64,000 nucleotides of DNA from Bursaphelenchus xylophilus (Eukaryota > Nematoda > Chromadorea > Rhabditida > Aphelenchoididae): the NCBI GenBank assembly GCA_904066235.2, contig CAJFCV020000006.1, positions 11,160,001-11,224,000 on the forward strand, given 5' to 3'. The first letter of the stretch is position 1; every line of letters begins with the position of its first letter. Both the position numbers and the translations under genes were made by a program. This document shows, one piece after another, positions 34,628 through 45,000 of the stretch. The notes beneath the pieces are model-generated. The model saw only the letters and a program-made list of their open reading frames with translations, did no database searches and was not told the origin of the DNA.

Positions 34628-35552
34628 ATCACAGTTAGAGGTGGCAATCGGGCCGGGCCGGGCCGATTTTTGCGGCCCGGCCCGCGGGCCGAAGTGACCA
34701 GGCCGGCCCAGGGCTTTTTCAAATTTGCTCAGGCCCGGCCCGGCCCAGCCCGATGAAAGCCCAGGCCGGCCCGGCCCGGCCCGGTTTGGCCCGATAATAC
34801 AGAAAAGATGGATAAAAGTCTTTGCACTTTCTACTGGAAGTTCTTATGCTTTCCAGAAGGTTTTTACGTGTGTCTGCGTGAAATTAAAAAGTCTAGTCGG
34901 GTGACTTGAACATCCGTACAGGTAGCTAAAACCTACAAGGGAATCGTCTGAACTTCCCCCAGCGTTAGCCAAAAAGTTGGATTGTGTTAAATTTTTAAAT
35001 CCTATAGGAAGTTAGCTTTATAAAAGTATGGACGTTATAAGGTACATGGTTAACCAAAAAATGTTTAAACACTTTCATTTACATCAAGGAATCAAAAGTA
35101 CAGTGAAATTTTTAAATTTATCATAAAAAATTCGAAGATTTTTGCCCGACCCTTGCATATTTGGGTGGGATTTTACATATATTATACATAGTAAGTTACA
35201 TATACATATAAATACATAATTTTAAAAGGTAATAAAACAGCGTATAAGTCAAAAAAGGTTTAATCTAATTTCCATCCATTCTACAAAGCATTTGTGCTTT
35301 ATTTTGCTGGTTTAGCATTAAAAATTTTTTACTTATCTACCTTCCGGGCCGGGGGCCGGACTTTATGGTAGAAACTAGAGGTGGCAATCGGGCCGGTCCG
35401 GGCCGATTTTTGCGGCCCGGCCCGCGGGCCGAAGCGGGCAGGCCGGCCCAGGGCTTTTTCAAATCTGCTCAGGCCCGGCCCGGCCCGGCCCAATCACCGG
35501 GTCCGGCCGGGCCGGGCCGAAACTTTCGGCGATTGCCACCTCTAATCACAGT
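34628..35552. mobile_element. hAT-like element with 8 bp target duplication
   Basis: A perfect ATCACAGT repeat (34628-34635 and 35545-35552) flanks 34636-35544. The ends are TAGAGGTGGCAATCGGGCC and its inverse GCGATTGCCACCTCTA. An 8 bp duplication with TAGAGGTGGCAA-type ends is the hAT signature. Both ends are extremely GC-rich runs of GGGCCGGGCC, while the interior (34800-35340) is AT-rich with no transposase frame, so it is non-autonomous. Confidence 0.8.
35376..35544. repeat. Duplicate left end inside the hAT-like element
   Basis: A second TAGAGGTGGCAATCGGGCC start lies at 35376, in direct orientation with 34636 and similar to it for about 125 bp. The segment to 35544 could fold as a small complete element. 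Confidence 0.7.
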
Positions 35553-35868
35553 ACCTATGTGGTAACGTCGTATTTTACATCCTCACTTATTTTTTTGACC
35601 ATGAAAGATATTTTTTATTCATATTTTACAAAAATTTTTTGCAATATTTTCGCTTGATTTTCGAGGTGCTCTTGCAATTTCCCTTTTTATTCGTGACTAA
35701 ATTCTGAGTGATTGGAGTCGAGCCAAAGGCGGATATTGTTTCCGTGAAACAGTCATATACGTGTGGTGGAGAAACGTTAGACTGACGTCTAAATGCGACG
35801 AGGAAATTATGGAATTACGATTTTCGATTTTTTTCGATTTTTTTTTTAATTTTCGAAAAAAAAAATTA

Positions 35869-36020
35869 ATCTGTCGGGAAAATAATGTGCACTCTGTCGC
35901 AGCGAAAATCGCATAGCCGCCGAGAAAATGAATTGTGTCGTGGCAAAATCAAATTTCTTTTCACTTCAGCGACGCGATCGGCCCAGCGACATTGTGCTCA
36001 TTATTTTCCCGACAGACTGG
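35869..36020 (+). mobile_element. Element A (type 1)
   Basis: AATCTGTCGGGAAAATAATG to TTTTCCCGACAGACTGG with a full interior. Confidence 0.85.
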
Positions 36021-36433
36021 AAACAGTCTTTAACGTCCATAGAATCACTTTTTGATTAATTTAAAAATTGTTTTCATACCTGTTTTTTTCTATTTTTTTC
36101 TTCGTGTTTTCGTGTTTTCCCTCGTTAAATTTGTTATTGACAACATGCAATTTTACACTAATTTTTTTCAGACAATGACTAGCCGGCTAATCCTAAGCGG
36201 ATTGACGTTTTCACATCATCTTTGTTGTTTTTCGGAGCATGGTTGGTGATAAGTCGAAAAAATGGTCGGTTTGACATCTTATTCTTTTATTTTTTATTGT
36301 AACATAGGAGCATCTTACTGCCAGAAAAAATAAAAAAAAAATAGCCAAACCTTCGTACGATGAATTATAAAAAACCCGAAAAAATTGTTTGTTATAGAAA
36401 GGTTTTATTATAATGAAGTTCATTTTGGCCTAA
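36021..36433. other. Unassigned AT-rich sequence, repeat O
   Basis: 36385-36420 carries the 'ttgttatagaaaggtttta' repeat O. No exon support. Confidence 0.4.
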
Positions 36434-37251
36434 TAGGGGAAGTACCTCAAGTGCGACGCTTAGATTTTGATTACACTTTTCACAAATTTAGAATAATTTT
36501 ATCAACTTACAGGGGAAGCACTCCAAGTGCGACGCTCAGATTTTCTTTAAATTTTGCACACACGTCGGGTATGGACTAAATATCAATTGCTGAAAGTTTT
36601 AGCTTGCGCTTTGCGGGCGCCGCCCAGATATCGAACGATTTTTACCGCCGAGAGAGCATGCGAAACGTGGAGAGCGGTCAGAGAGAAAAACGTTTTTTGG
36701 CCATAACTTTGGCAGTTTCGTGCGGATATTTTGTAGAAACATTATCCTTTACGGTAGAAATAGGCATGAAGCTTTTCGTACCGAAATTCGGCAAAAAGTC
36801 TTAAATTTTGGCCGACTTTCGATCTAAAAATGTCGGTTGTTTCTGCAAAGCGCGAGCTAAGATTTTCGGACATATTTTGGAAAAAAATTATTCTAAATTT
36901 GTGCCAAGTTTCATCAAAATCTGAGCGTCGCACTTGGAGTACTTCCCCTGTTAGCAATAAGGGTATATCCGAGACTCCTAGCTCGCGCTTTCCAGAAACG
37001 ACCGAGATTTTTTTTTAAAAAAAATCAATTTTTTCCACGCAAAACTGGTAAAGGTACGACCAAACAGGCTCTTTTCTCTACGACAGGTCTCCGCGTTTCC
37101 CGTGGTCCCTTGCCAAAAAAGCTTGTTGAATATCCCGGCTACGGCTGCAAAGCGGGAGCTATAATTTTCAGCAATTGATGCGTGATCAATGCCCAAGGTA
37201 TTCGCAAAATTTCATAAAGATCTGAGCGTCGAACTTGGAGTACTTCCCTTG
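36434..37251 (-). mobile_element. Outer element D, interrupted by a second D
   Basis: Outer D sequence is at 36434-36509 and 36954-37251, in reverse orientation. The inserted inner copy is at 36510-36950. Confidence 0.8.
36510..36950 (+). mobile_element. Inner element D, intact
   Basis: 441 bp with complete ends (CAGGGGAAGCACTCC and ...GGAGTACTTCCCCTG), flanked by TTA duplications at 36507-36509 and 36951-36953. Confidence 0.9.
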
Positions 37252-38925
37252 TTTAAACAAGAAGAACCTTCATGCAACGGAAACCTTCTATAACAAAGTA
37301 TTTGTTCGCCCATTGCGATGTGTTGTACAAAAGTTTTCTCCGTTTTCTCCTGCGTAGAAATCCAAGATTTAGGCTTTGAAATTTTCGAAACCCATTTGCG
37401 TAACTGCACTTGTTGTTGACATTGCTGAAACATTGTGAACATGTAAACCTTTTAATTCAACCAAGAGCTTGCTGACGTTTCTCACTCTTCCACCGGATTT
37501 GGCCAAAATTAATCCGCATAATCGCAGTCGCTTGCCAAAACCACAGGTGTGGCTTTAGGAAAAACAGCGTTTAAGTCTTTTTTACAGAGGTAAAACGGAT
37601 TTATAAACACTTGTAGCTCTTGAAATTGTTGTGCAATAAGTCCTACTACGCTTTTATATAAATTCTGAAAATGTTCGCTATAAACAAGCTTTGTTTTATA
37701 GCAGTTTTAGCGCGAGATTACATTGTATTTCATCGATCCTTAATATTTAGGTTTGGTGTGTTATTTAGGCAGTGAGCCTATTTTATTAGCGCTGTCCCTT
37801 GTTCTGGTAGACGCGGTACAATAGATAATTACCTCTTTGATCTTCCTAAAAGCCTTTAGCGGCCTTATTCAGCGGCCTTAGTAAGGATTATCTAGCCCAA
37901 TAACAAGCCATAAAATTTCTATATCCAATTTTCATTTGATTACCTTGATTGGTAACAAATTGTTGGCCAGTAAGAAGCCAATTTTTGGCTTCAATTCCGG
38001 ACAAAAAATCCTGAGAATTTGCACGATGGGGTCTTAGCGCGTCGCTGCGAAAATCGCGAAAAAAGTGCAGTTATCAGGACTTTTTGCGCCGCGCAGTGAC
38101 GAAATCTATAGCGGAAAGCTTTTATGATTCGCTGTTCGTTGTATGCGAGGAAAATTGATTTTTTCAAGAATTTCTGCGCTCTGCAAGAACTGCTAAATCC
38201 TTGCGCTTTATTTCTCGCCATGCCTGTCAAAATCCCAGTTTTTATCGACCCTATGGCCAGCATTTCAAACCTTACAGAATTGTCATCCAATTTTCTTTGC
38301 AAATTGGCAGCTTCGCGATTTTACAATCTTCTTTTACCTTGTAATTTTCTCATCACACCTTGTTTACTTCCTTCCAGCGGTTGTCGTCTCTCCTTTTGTT
38401 CTTTCTCCCTCTTCTCTCCCTTTTTCGCTGCCTTCTGGCCATCAGAATCCTCAGAAAAAAAACATCTCCGAATCCGGCCGACTGACCGCTCCACAAGAAG
38501 AGACCGTTGACCGCCGCAGGCACCAGAATCGCCACCAACTAGCCTCGGGGCCCGCCAGCCGAGAGAGAGGAGGAGGAAATAGTTGTGGGCACAAGGAATT
38601 TGGACACCTTTGCATTCCAAAAAAGGCCTCGCACACAACGCGAGAGGGGCTTGCCTTTTCGAGGCCCCCTGTTTGTGAAGCCGCCGCTGAGAGGAATGGA
38701 GGAAGAAAAAAACAGAAAGGGCCGGAGGGCAGGGAGCGGGCTGTGTGTCCATTCTCGACGCTGGCTGATTTTTTATGGAGGGCGAGGAGATACGAGGAAA
38801 TTGGAATGAGAAAAAGGAAGCTATGTCCATTTTGGGGCTATGGGGGAAGGATAACTTAATTATGGCCGTTTTTTGAGAGGAGAACTTCAAGTTATGGGAT
38901 GACAAACAAGTCTTTGACCATGATG
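37252..38925. other. Unassigned; GC-richer island at 38330-38810
   Basis: 37250-37330 has repeat O words. The island holds CCGGAGGGCAGG and 'atccggccgactgacc'. A 194-codon minus frame (38905-38321) covers it, but no splice sites, family or codon-like bias supports it. Confidence 0.35.
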
Positions 38926-39079
38926 TCAGTCTGTCGGGAAAATAATGAGCACTCTGTCGCAGCGAAAATCACATTGCCGCCTAGAAAATGAATTGTGTCG
39001 TGGCCAAATCAAAATTTTTTTTCACTTTAGCGCCGTGATCGGCCCAGCGACATTATGCTCATTATTTTCCTGACAGAGT
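38926..39079 (+). mobile_element. Element A (type 1)
   Basis: TCAGTCTGTCGGGAAAATAA to TTTTCCTGACAGAGTG. Confidence 0.85.
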
Positions 39080-39189
39080 GTTCTACACCAAAGGTCCTGA
39101 GAATTTTTATCTGCCGGTTGTGGCGCGTGGCTGCAAAACTTTAAAAAAAAGTGCATTGCACAGTGCATTCCATCCAAAAAACCATTTGC

Positions 39190-39222
39190 GGAACGAGTGC
39201 CCATTATTTTCCCGACAGACTA
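39190..39222 (+). mobile_element. Element A, right end only
   Basis: 'gagtgcccattattttcccgacagac' follows a GCACAGTGC word at about 39157. The interior is missing. Confidence 0.65.
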
Positions 39223-39460
39223 ATTTCAATCCGATTTTTTTGCAGCAAATGCTACAGTTGCTGTCTCGGCGAGATGCTGGATTTTTGGCTAGAGTTTTGG
39301 TAGGGGATGCTTAAGAATTATTGGAACTTAAACTTCCTCAAAGTCTGGCTTATCTCCTAGACTTTCACTATTTCAATCTATAGCAGATTTCATAAAGATC
39401 TAAACGTGCTACCGGCAAAACTTGCCCTATTAAACATCTAAACTCCCTGTCTTTGCTCCT

Positions 39461-39608
39461 ACTCTGTCGGGAAAATAATAAGCACAATATCACTACGCCG
39501 ATCACGTCGCCGAAGTAAAAAGAAATTTCCTTTTGCCGCGACACAATTCATTTTCTCGGCAGCGATGCGATCTTCCATGCGAGCTCATTATTTTCCCGAC
39601 AGACTGAC
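39461..39608 (-). mobile_element. Element A (type 1)
   Basis: CTGTCGGGAAAATAATAAGC to TTTTCCCGACAGACTGA. Confidence 0.85.
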
Positions 39609-40171
39609 ATTTCGAAACTCACCCCCTTTCTTCCTTTCTCCTCTTTTCCTCCGATCGCCCGAGGCAAATGGGCCACGGAACGGTCATTCCCACACAGCTA
39701 TTCTTTTTGCTTTGCTTTTCTTTATCGGAATGGCCGGCGAAAAGGGAGACGGCCTCGGGCGGACGCACAAATAAAGTCAGTTGACTTTTTTTTTTATTTG
39801 AACACGAGACTTGAGGGCTTGTGAGGAAATTTGAGTGGACAAAGCAAGTAGTGGGATGATGGCTTGGGATTTTATATGGCAATTAAAGATATTGGGGGGA
39901 GATGAGAAAATATAGTCAGCTTTGAATACCTTTCAGCTGCTGGGGAGGCAAAAAAGTGATGGTTTTGGAAAGCTAGGGCGACATTGATTAGTCTGGACCT
40001 TGAATCGGGCAAGGCCCATACAATGCAACCTCTATACAACACACCCTTTCTATAACGACGCTCAAATAACATGAAGGTCAACTTGCGGCCAAAGAACCTT
40101 CGCGCTGCAAGATGAGCCAAGTCTTTTGCTCTGGGTGGTCAACTCTTCCTCTTATTAACCTTGTCAAAGTG
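39609..40171. other. GC-richer island, no gene seen
   Basis: 39640-39770 contains GAATGGCCGGCG; 40020-40060 has repeat O. No exon support. Confidence 0.35.
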
Positions 40172-40279
40172 CCAGTCTGTCGGGAAAATAATCTGTCGGG
40201 AAAATAATGAACACTCTGTCTCACTGAAAGTGACATCACTGCCGAGAAATGTGTGTTCATTATTTTCCCGACAGACTGG
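40172..40279 (+). mobile_element. Element A with duplicated left terminus
   Basis: The left end reads CAGTCTGTCGGGAAAATAAT and then CTGTCGGGAAAATAATGA. The interior is shortened, and the right end is intact. Confidence 0.85.
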
Positions 40280-40932
40280 TTCAACGAAACCCTTCTATAA
40301 CAACATATTTTTTGGCCCTTTATACGTCGTTGTGCAGAATTTGGACTGTATTTTTACTGCTTTGGATGGTTTTTAACCTCTTACTCCATATCCAATATCT
40401 TCTACCTAGAACAACACCACTTCCACTTTCATTTTTTTGAAATACTAAGCCAGACACTCTGTCGTTTTGCTCCCTTCACATCCCCCTCTTTGGTCCATTC
40501 CTCCACACTCACTTCCTTATCAAAAGTCCATCAAATCTTCTCCTCTCCAAAAACACCATCCATTTCTCTGCCGCCTCTCCTGTTTCCCCGCACTCTCTCG
40601 TTTTGTCTCTAGCTCTCTCCGGTTTTATCACTATTTTTTGCGCTCTCCCGCTTCCCGGCCGCTTTCCCAAATGCCGGAGGGGTTTTTTGTGTGTGTCGCT
40701 GGCCACTCGGACACTGCAAACCGCCTGAGGGCATGTGACGAGGGAACGCCGCTCCCCCGGAATGGACCCCACACTTTTGCGGACAAACTATTCGCCCATT
40801 CCCAGAGAGTTTTTTTTTTAATTCCGAAGCTTTATCGATTCTGTATACAGTCCCGAGTTCTGAGCGTTTCCAAAAAAAGGCTTTTAAAATCTTTATATGT
40901 AAAATACGCGGATTATATACTGAAGTCATTTT
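40280..40932. other. GC-richer island, no gene seen
   Basis: 40440-40810 is pyrimidine-rich and holds GCCGGAGGGG. The 177-codon + frame continues into element A, so I do not treat it as a gene. Confidence 0.35.
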
Positions 40933-41091
40933 TATCAGTCTGCCGGGAAAATAATGAGCACTCTGTCGCAGCGAAAATTGCATCGCCGCCGAGAAAATGA
41001 ATTGTGTCACGGCAAAATTTGATTGTTTTTCACTTCATCGACGCGATTGGAGCAGCGACAAAATGCTCATTATTTTCCCGACAGACTCATA
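40933..41091 (+). mobile_element. Element A (type 1), near full length
   Basis: ATCAGTCTGCCGGGAAAATA to TTTTCCCGACAGACTCAT with a complete interior. Confidence 0.85.
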
Positions 41092-41237
41092 ACAAAGACC
41101 AGTAGGACGGAGAAATCAAAAAAGTCTCTATCGAAAAAGTTTTCCGGAAAAAAGATGAGCGTTTTCGTGGTGGGACTCAAAATTTACTGATTCGAAGCAA
41201 GTAGGTTTGCTATGCCGAATAGTTGCAGTATTAACAA

Positions 41238-41600
41238 TATAAGTACCCCAAGTGCGACGCTCTAATTTTGAAGGAACTTGGCCCAAGTTTGGACAATTTT
41301 TTTAACTTGTAAGACGCATGACTGCTTCCTCGCACTGTGCAGAAATGATCGAGATTTTTTGATTAAAAGTTGGAAAAAATTTTTACTTTTTTGAGAAGTT
41401 TTAGCATGAAAAGTTGCGTACCTTTTTCTACCGTAGAGTGTAATAATTCTACAAAAAAATCAATCTTTTCCGCACCAAACTCTCAGAAATATAGCCAAAA
41501 AATATTTTTTTTCTCTGACCGCTCTCCGCATTCGGCGTACTCTCTCGCCCACAAAGCTCGTTGAATATCTCGGCAGCGTCTGAAAAGCGTCTAGGACCAC
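41238..41600 (-). mobile_element. Element D, partial
   Basis: Starts 'aagtaccccaagtgcgacgctc' and runs to 'gaatatctcggcagcg'. It contains a GCACTGTGCAG word where other copies have the GC-rich 'gcgagctaagattc' block. Confidence 0.65.
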
Positions 41601-42359
41601 CTTCATTAAATTTTTGTCCAACTCGACTTGAGCCTCAATTTTTTTTTTTAATTCGCGTGACATAAACAAGACTGTTTTTCATTGGTAAATTGGTGGACAT
41701 TGCGTTGGGCACGCAATGCCTAAAGGTTAGATAATCATTTTTGTTCGACTTGGCATTACTCCCAGTTTTTTGTAGAGATTATTTTTTTCGTGGGTTAAAA
41801 TTTGGGAAAGGTGTTTGAAACTTGGATTGGGCTGATTAAAAGGAGTGTAAAAGTTTAGAACAATTTGAAATTAAAAAATTTTTTTTTGGAATTAAAAAAT
41901 TTTTGAGATTTTTTTGCTTTAAAAATTTTATAAAAATGCGAAAAAATTAATATAATAGAATAAAAATAAGGAAAAAAAATTGCCGGATTTTTTTGTAATT
42001 TTTTATTTTTTTCAAATTAAAAAAAATTTTTAAAATTTCTTTTTAAGAATTTTTTAAATTTCCCAAAAAAATTTAATTAAAATAAAAAAAATAGCTAAAT
42101 TTTTGTATTTTTTGGAAATTTTTATTTTTTTCAAATTAAAAAAAAAATTTAAAATTTCTTTTTAAGAATTTTTTAAATTTCCCAAAAAAAATTAATTAAA
42201 ATAAAAAAAATAGCTAAATTTTTGTATTTTTTGGAAATTTTTATTTTTTTCAAATTGAAATTTTTTTTTTTTAATTTTTATGTCACCACAAGTTTCTTCA
42301 ATCTTCTCTATTTCCTACGCAAAAAAAAATTTTTTTAATTTTCTCACCCAGTATCCTCC
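41601..42359. repeat. AT-rich sequence with two 119 bp tandem units
   Basis: 42011-42130 and 42131-42250 are nearly identical units with 'aattttttaaatttccc' and 'tagctaaatttttgtattt'. The rest is low complexity. Confidence 0.7.
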
Positions 42360-43059
42360 CTGCTAATCACTGCAAACTCGGCATTCAAAAGTTCTTCGCC
42401 GGATATTTTTCCGGATTAAAGCGGTCCGCTTTCCATTTTCCACCGTCTTTCTATGGAAACCGGACCTTCCCCTCTCTCCCCTTTTTCGGGCCAAAAAAAT
42501 GTCTGGCCATTCGGTGGGAAAATTGGGCAGGGCTTCGTGTGAAACGGAGAGGGCCCAAAAATGGACGTTGGGCCCGTTTTTCGGCCGCTTCTTTTGTTTC
42601 AATGTGCTCAAGGTGCGCCGTGCTAGATGTATGGACCGCAATTAGGGTGGGGAGATTAATTAAAGTGAGGGAATTTAGTGTTATTAGGGATGAAAAATGG
42701 ATTATAATACATATATTGTAGTAGGAAATCAAAATTTTAGTTTTTGAAATTTTGTGATTTTTGGGATTTTTAAAAATTTTTTTACATGAAGATTAGAATT
42801 TGTGGGGCATTTTATACATTTCTAGTTTTTAGTTTGCAGAAATCATTAAGATCTTTTAGCTGAAAAAAGCAAAAAAAATTATCAAAATTTCTATACATTT
42901 TTACGATGAAGATTTCGTATTTTATTCGATGCGGATGGCATTATGCCTTACCAAAAAATAAATTGTTTCAGCCTTAAGCTCACAACGATGTCATCAAAAA
43001 GTTGTTTTCCTACCGTCTCTCTTCTTTTTCAATGGTTTCTACTCCGCAAATACTATTAC
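42360..43059. other. GC-richer island, no gene seen
   Basis: 42400-42640 contains TTTTTCGGCCGC; the remainder is AT-rich. Confidence 0.35.
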
Positions 43060-43380
43060 CTTACGAACTGAATATCTCAACTGTCCCGGCAAAGCGTTCG
43101 CTAAGATTTTCAGGGTTTGACAAGTGACCCATGTAGGTCTTTTGCAAGAAATTTCAAGAAAATTGGCGAACCGAACTTTCAGCAATTACTTCAGAAACTT
43201 TTTTCTGCTTTTTTCAATCGAAAAATTCCAATCGCCAATTTCTCCATACAGCCATGCCGAGATCATCTCCTAACTTTGCATAGGTGACCTATACGAGCCT
43301 CAGATCAATGACTAAAAATGTTAGCTTGAGCTTTGCAACTGCAGCCGATATATTCAACGGTCTTTATATAACCCTCAAAA
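43060..43380. mobile_element. Two opposed element D fragments
   Basis: 43060-43140 is minus ('gaatatctcaactg', 'aaagcgttcgctaagattttc'); 43300-43375 is plus ('aatgttagcttgagctttgca', 'atattcaacggtc'). They could pair as a decayed foldback. Confidence 0.5.
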
Positions 43381-44234
43381 GCCATTTGCATTGTGAAAAA
43401 TGCAACAAATTGCACAATACAGAGTGAACTTTTGTTTTCTGACAGTGCAGGTCGCAAGAATCACTTCAGCGACATTGCAAGTGAACTAGTATAAAAACAG
43501 CAAGGATAGGCAGTTTTACAGCAAATATTTTGTATTTTCGCCCGCCCTAAACGCCCTGTAACACCGCTGCCCCATTAATTACATGGCTATTTTCGTCTTC
43601 ACCTTTGCATTCACTCCGCTTCCCGTCTGTGCATCGATTCATAACACCTTTAATGCGATTAGCTTGGGCGAGGAGAACAAATCCCTTCACTTCCCTCTCC
43701 TTATTTTGTCAATTTCCCGTCTGGCCCTCGACGCCTGTCCCGCGACGATGATGACGTCGGGCGGTCATTCGCCCCACCCTCCCCGCCTCTTCGCCATGCC
43801 TTCCGCATTTGGGGCCGCACATGGCCGGCGGATGACAAAAATAGCAAAGAGAAAAAATGTGCTGAAAAGCGGGGATTGCCATGGTCACAGGGGCGGCCAA
43901 ATGCCCGCAGGGGTCACAGCCAGTTTTTCGCCTCGGCCACCGCGCCTTTTGTGGCCAATGCAGCGGCGAAACGGTGCGGAAAGTTTCGGGGGGCCCGGCG
44001 TGTTTTTTGTCGGATACTTCCGAATTTTTGAGCGTTTCAAACGGCTATTACTAAGTTTGGAGGGCGAGAAGGTACTGTAGGTACTGTTGAAGCTCCGGGT
44101 TACAAGTCTTGGCCATAACAAAGGATCTTTGAGGTGTGAAAGGTCAATTTGAGGCTTGGATGAATATCCTTTGAACAAAATAGGCTCTATAGCGCGCATT
44201 TTTTATACATAGTCTCGAACAACTTATTTTTTGA
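43381..44234. other. GC-richer island, no gene seen
   Basis: 43560-44080 is the longest island (~500 bp) and holds ATGGCCGGCGG. The 165-codon + frame at 43583-44080 begins at an ATG but lacks splice or family support. Confidence 0.35.
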
Positions 44235-44500
44235 AAATGCTCAGATCTGTTTTAAATTTTTCACACACGCCGTGCATACTCTATATATCAATTCCTGAAA
44301 GTTTTGGCTCGCGCTTTGCAGCCGCAGCCGAGATATTCAGCGATATTTACGGCCGAGAGGGTACGCGAAACGCGGAGAGCTCTCAGAGAAAGCACTTTTT
44401 GGCCATATTTTTGCCAGTTTTGAGCGGAAAAAATTGGTTTTTTGTGGAAACATTACCCTCTCTACGGTAGAAATAAGCACTACAATATTTTAAAAAAAAT
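44235..44500 (+). mobile_element. Element D, left part
   Basis: From 'gctcagatctgttttaaat' through 'gccgagagggtacgcgaaacg' to 'tacggtagaaataagca'. Confidence 0.7.
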
Positions 44501-44819
44501 TTTTTGTTACTGTAACCTAACCGTCCAATTTTTTCTTCCAAACTAGCTAAAAAATATCCCTTTCGATCGCTTGCACTTATCAGCTGTTTCTCCCTCGCCG
44601 AGATTGATCTCAACTGGACACAAGGGGTTCTTTTTTTCGGACAGACGCAACTCTAGACTCCCTCGGCCGTCTCCAAATCATATGTCGCTCAATATGCCAA
44701 AACTTTGCAAATGAACAACATGATGTCCATCATTTTCTGGAATCTTTTCAATTTTTTTGGACCCTTTGGAACATGTGAGCTTTGTAGGTGGTATTAGCTG
44801 TGGACTTGATATGGCAGAG

Positions 44820-45000
44820 ATGCTGCAACACGGGTTTGAAAGCCGTTTCTCTGACCGTCTCTCCTCACTTTCTGTGGTCTCTCGTTTTTATTGAATATCT
44901 CGACTCTCGATGCAAGTAGCTAGCTGAAATTTTCAGCAATTAATAAGAGATCTACATGTCAAACATCCTCCAAATTTGAAGAAAATAGACCGCTCACCCT
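44820..45000 (-). mobile_element. Element D fragment
   Basis: 'tttctctgaccgtctctcctc', 'gaatatctcgactctcg' and 'gctgaaattttcagcaatta' in order. Confidence 0.5.

Noticed and set aside
38321..38905. 194-codon minus-strand frame
   Set aside because: Opens across a GC-rich island with an overlapping + frame, no recognisable domain and no start or splice context.
40467..41000. 177-codon + frame
   Set aside because: Its last part is translated element A (SVCRENNEHS), so the frame is fortuitous.
43583..44080. 165-codon + frame starting at ATG in a GC island
   Set aside because: Low-complexity Pro/His/Arg content, overlapping minus frames, no acceptor or donor pairing.
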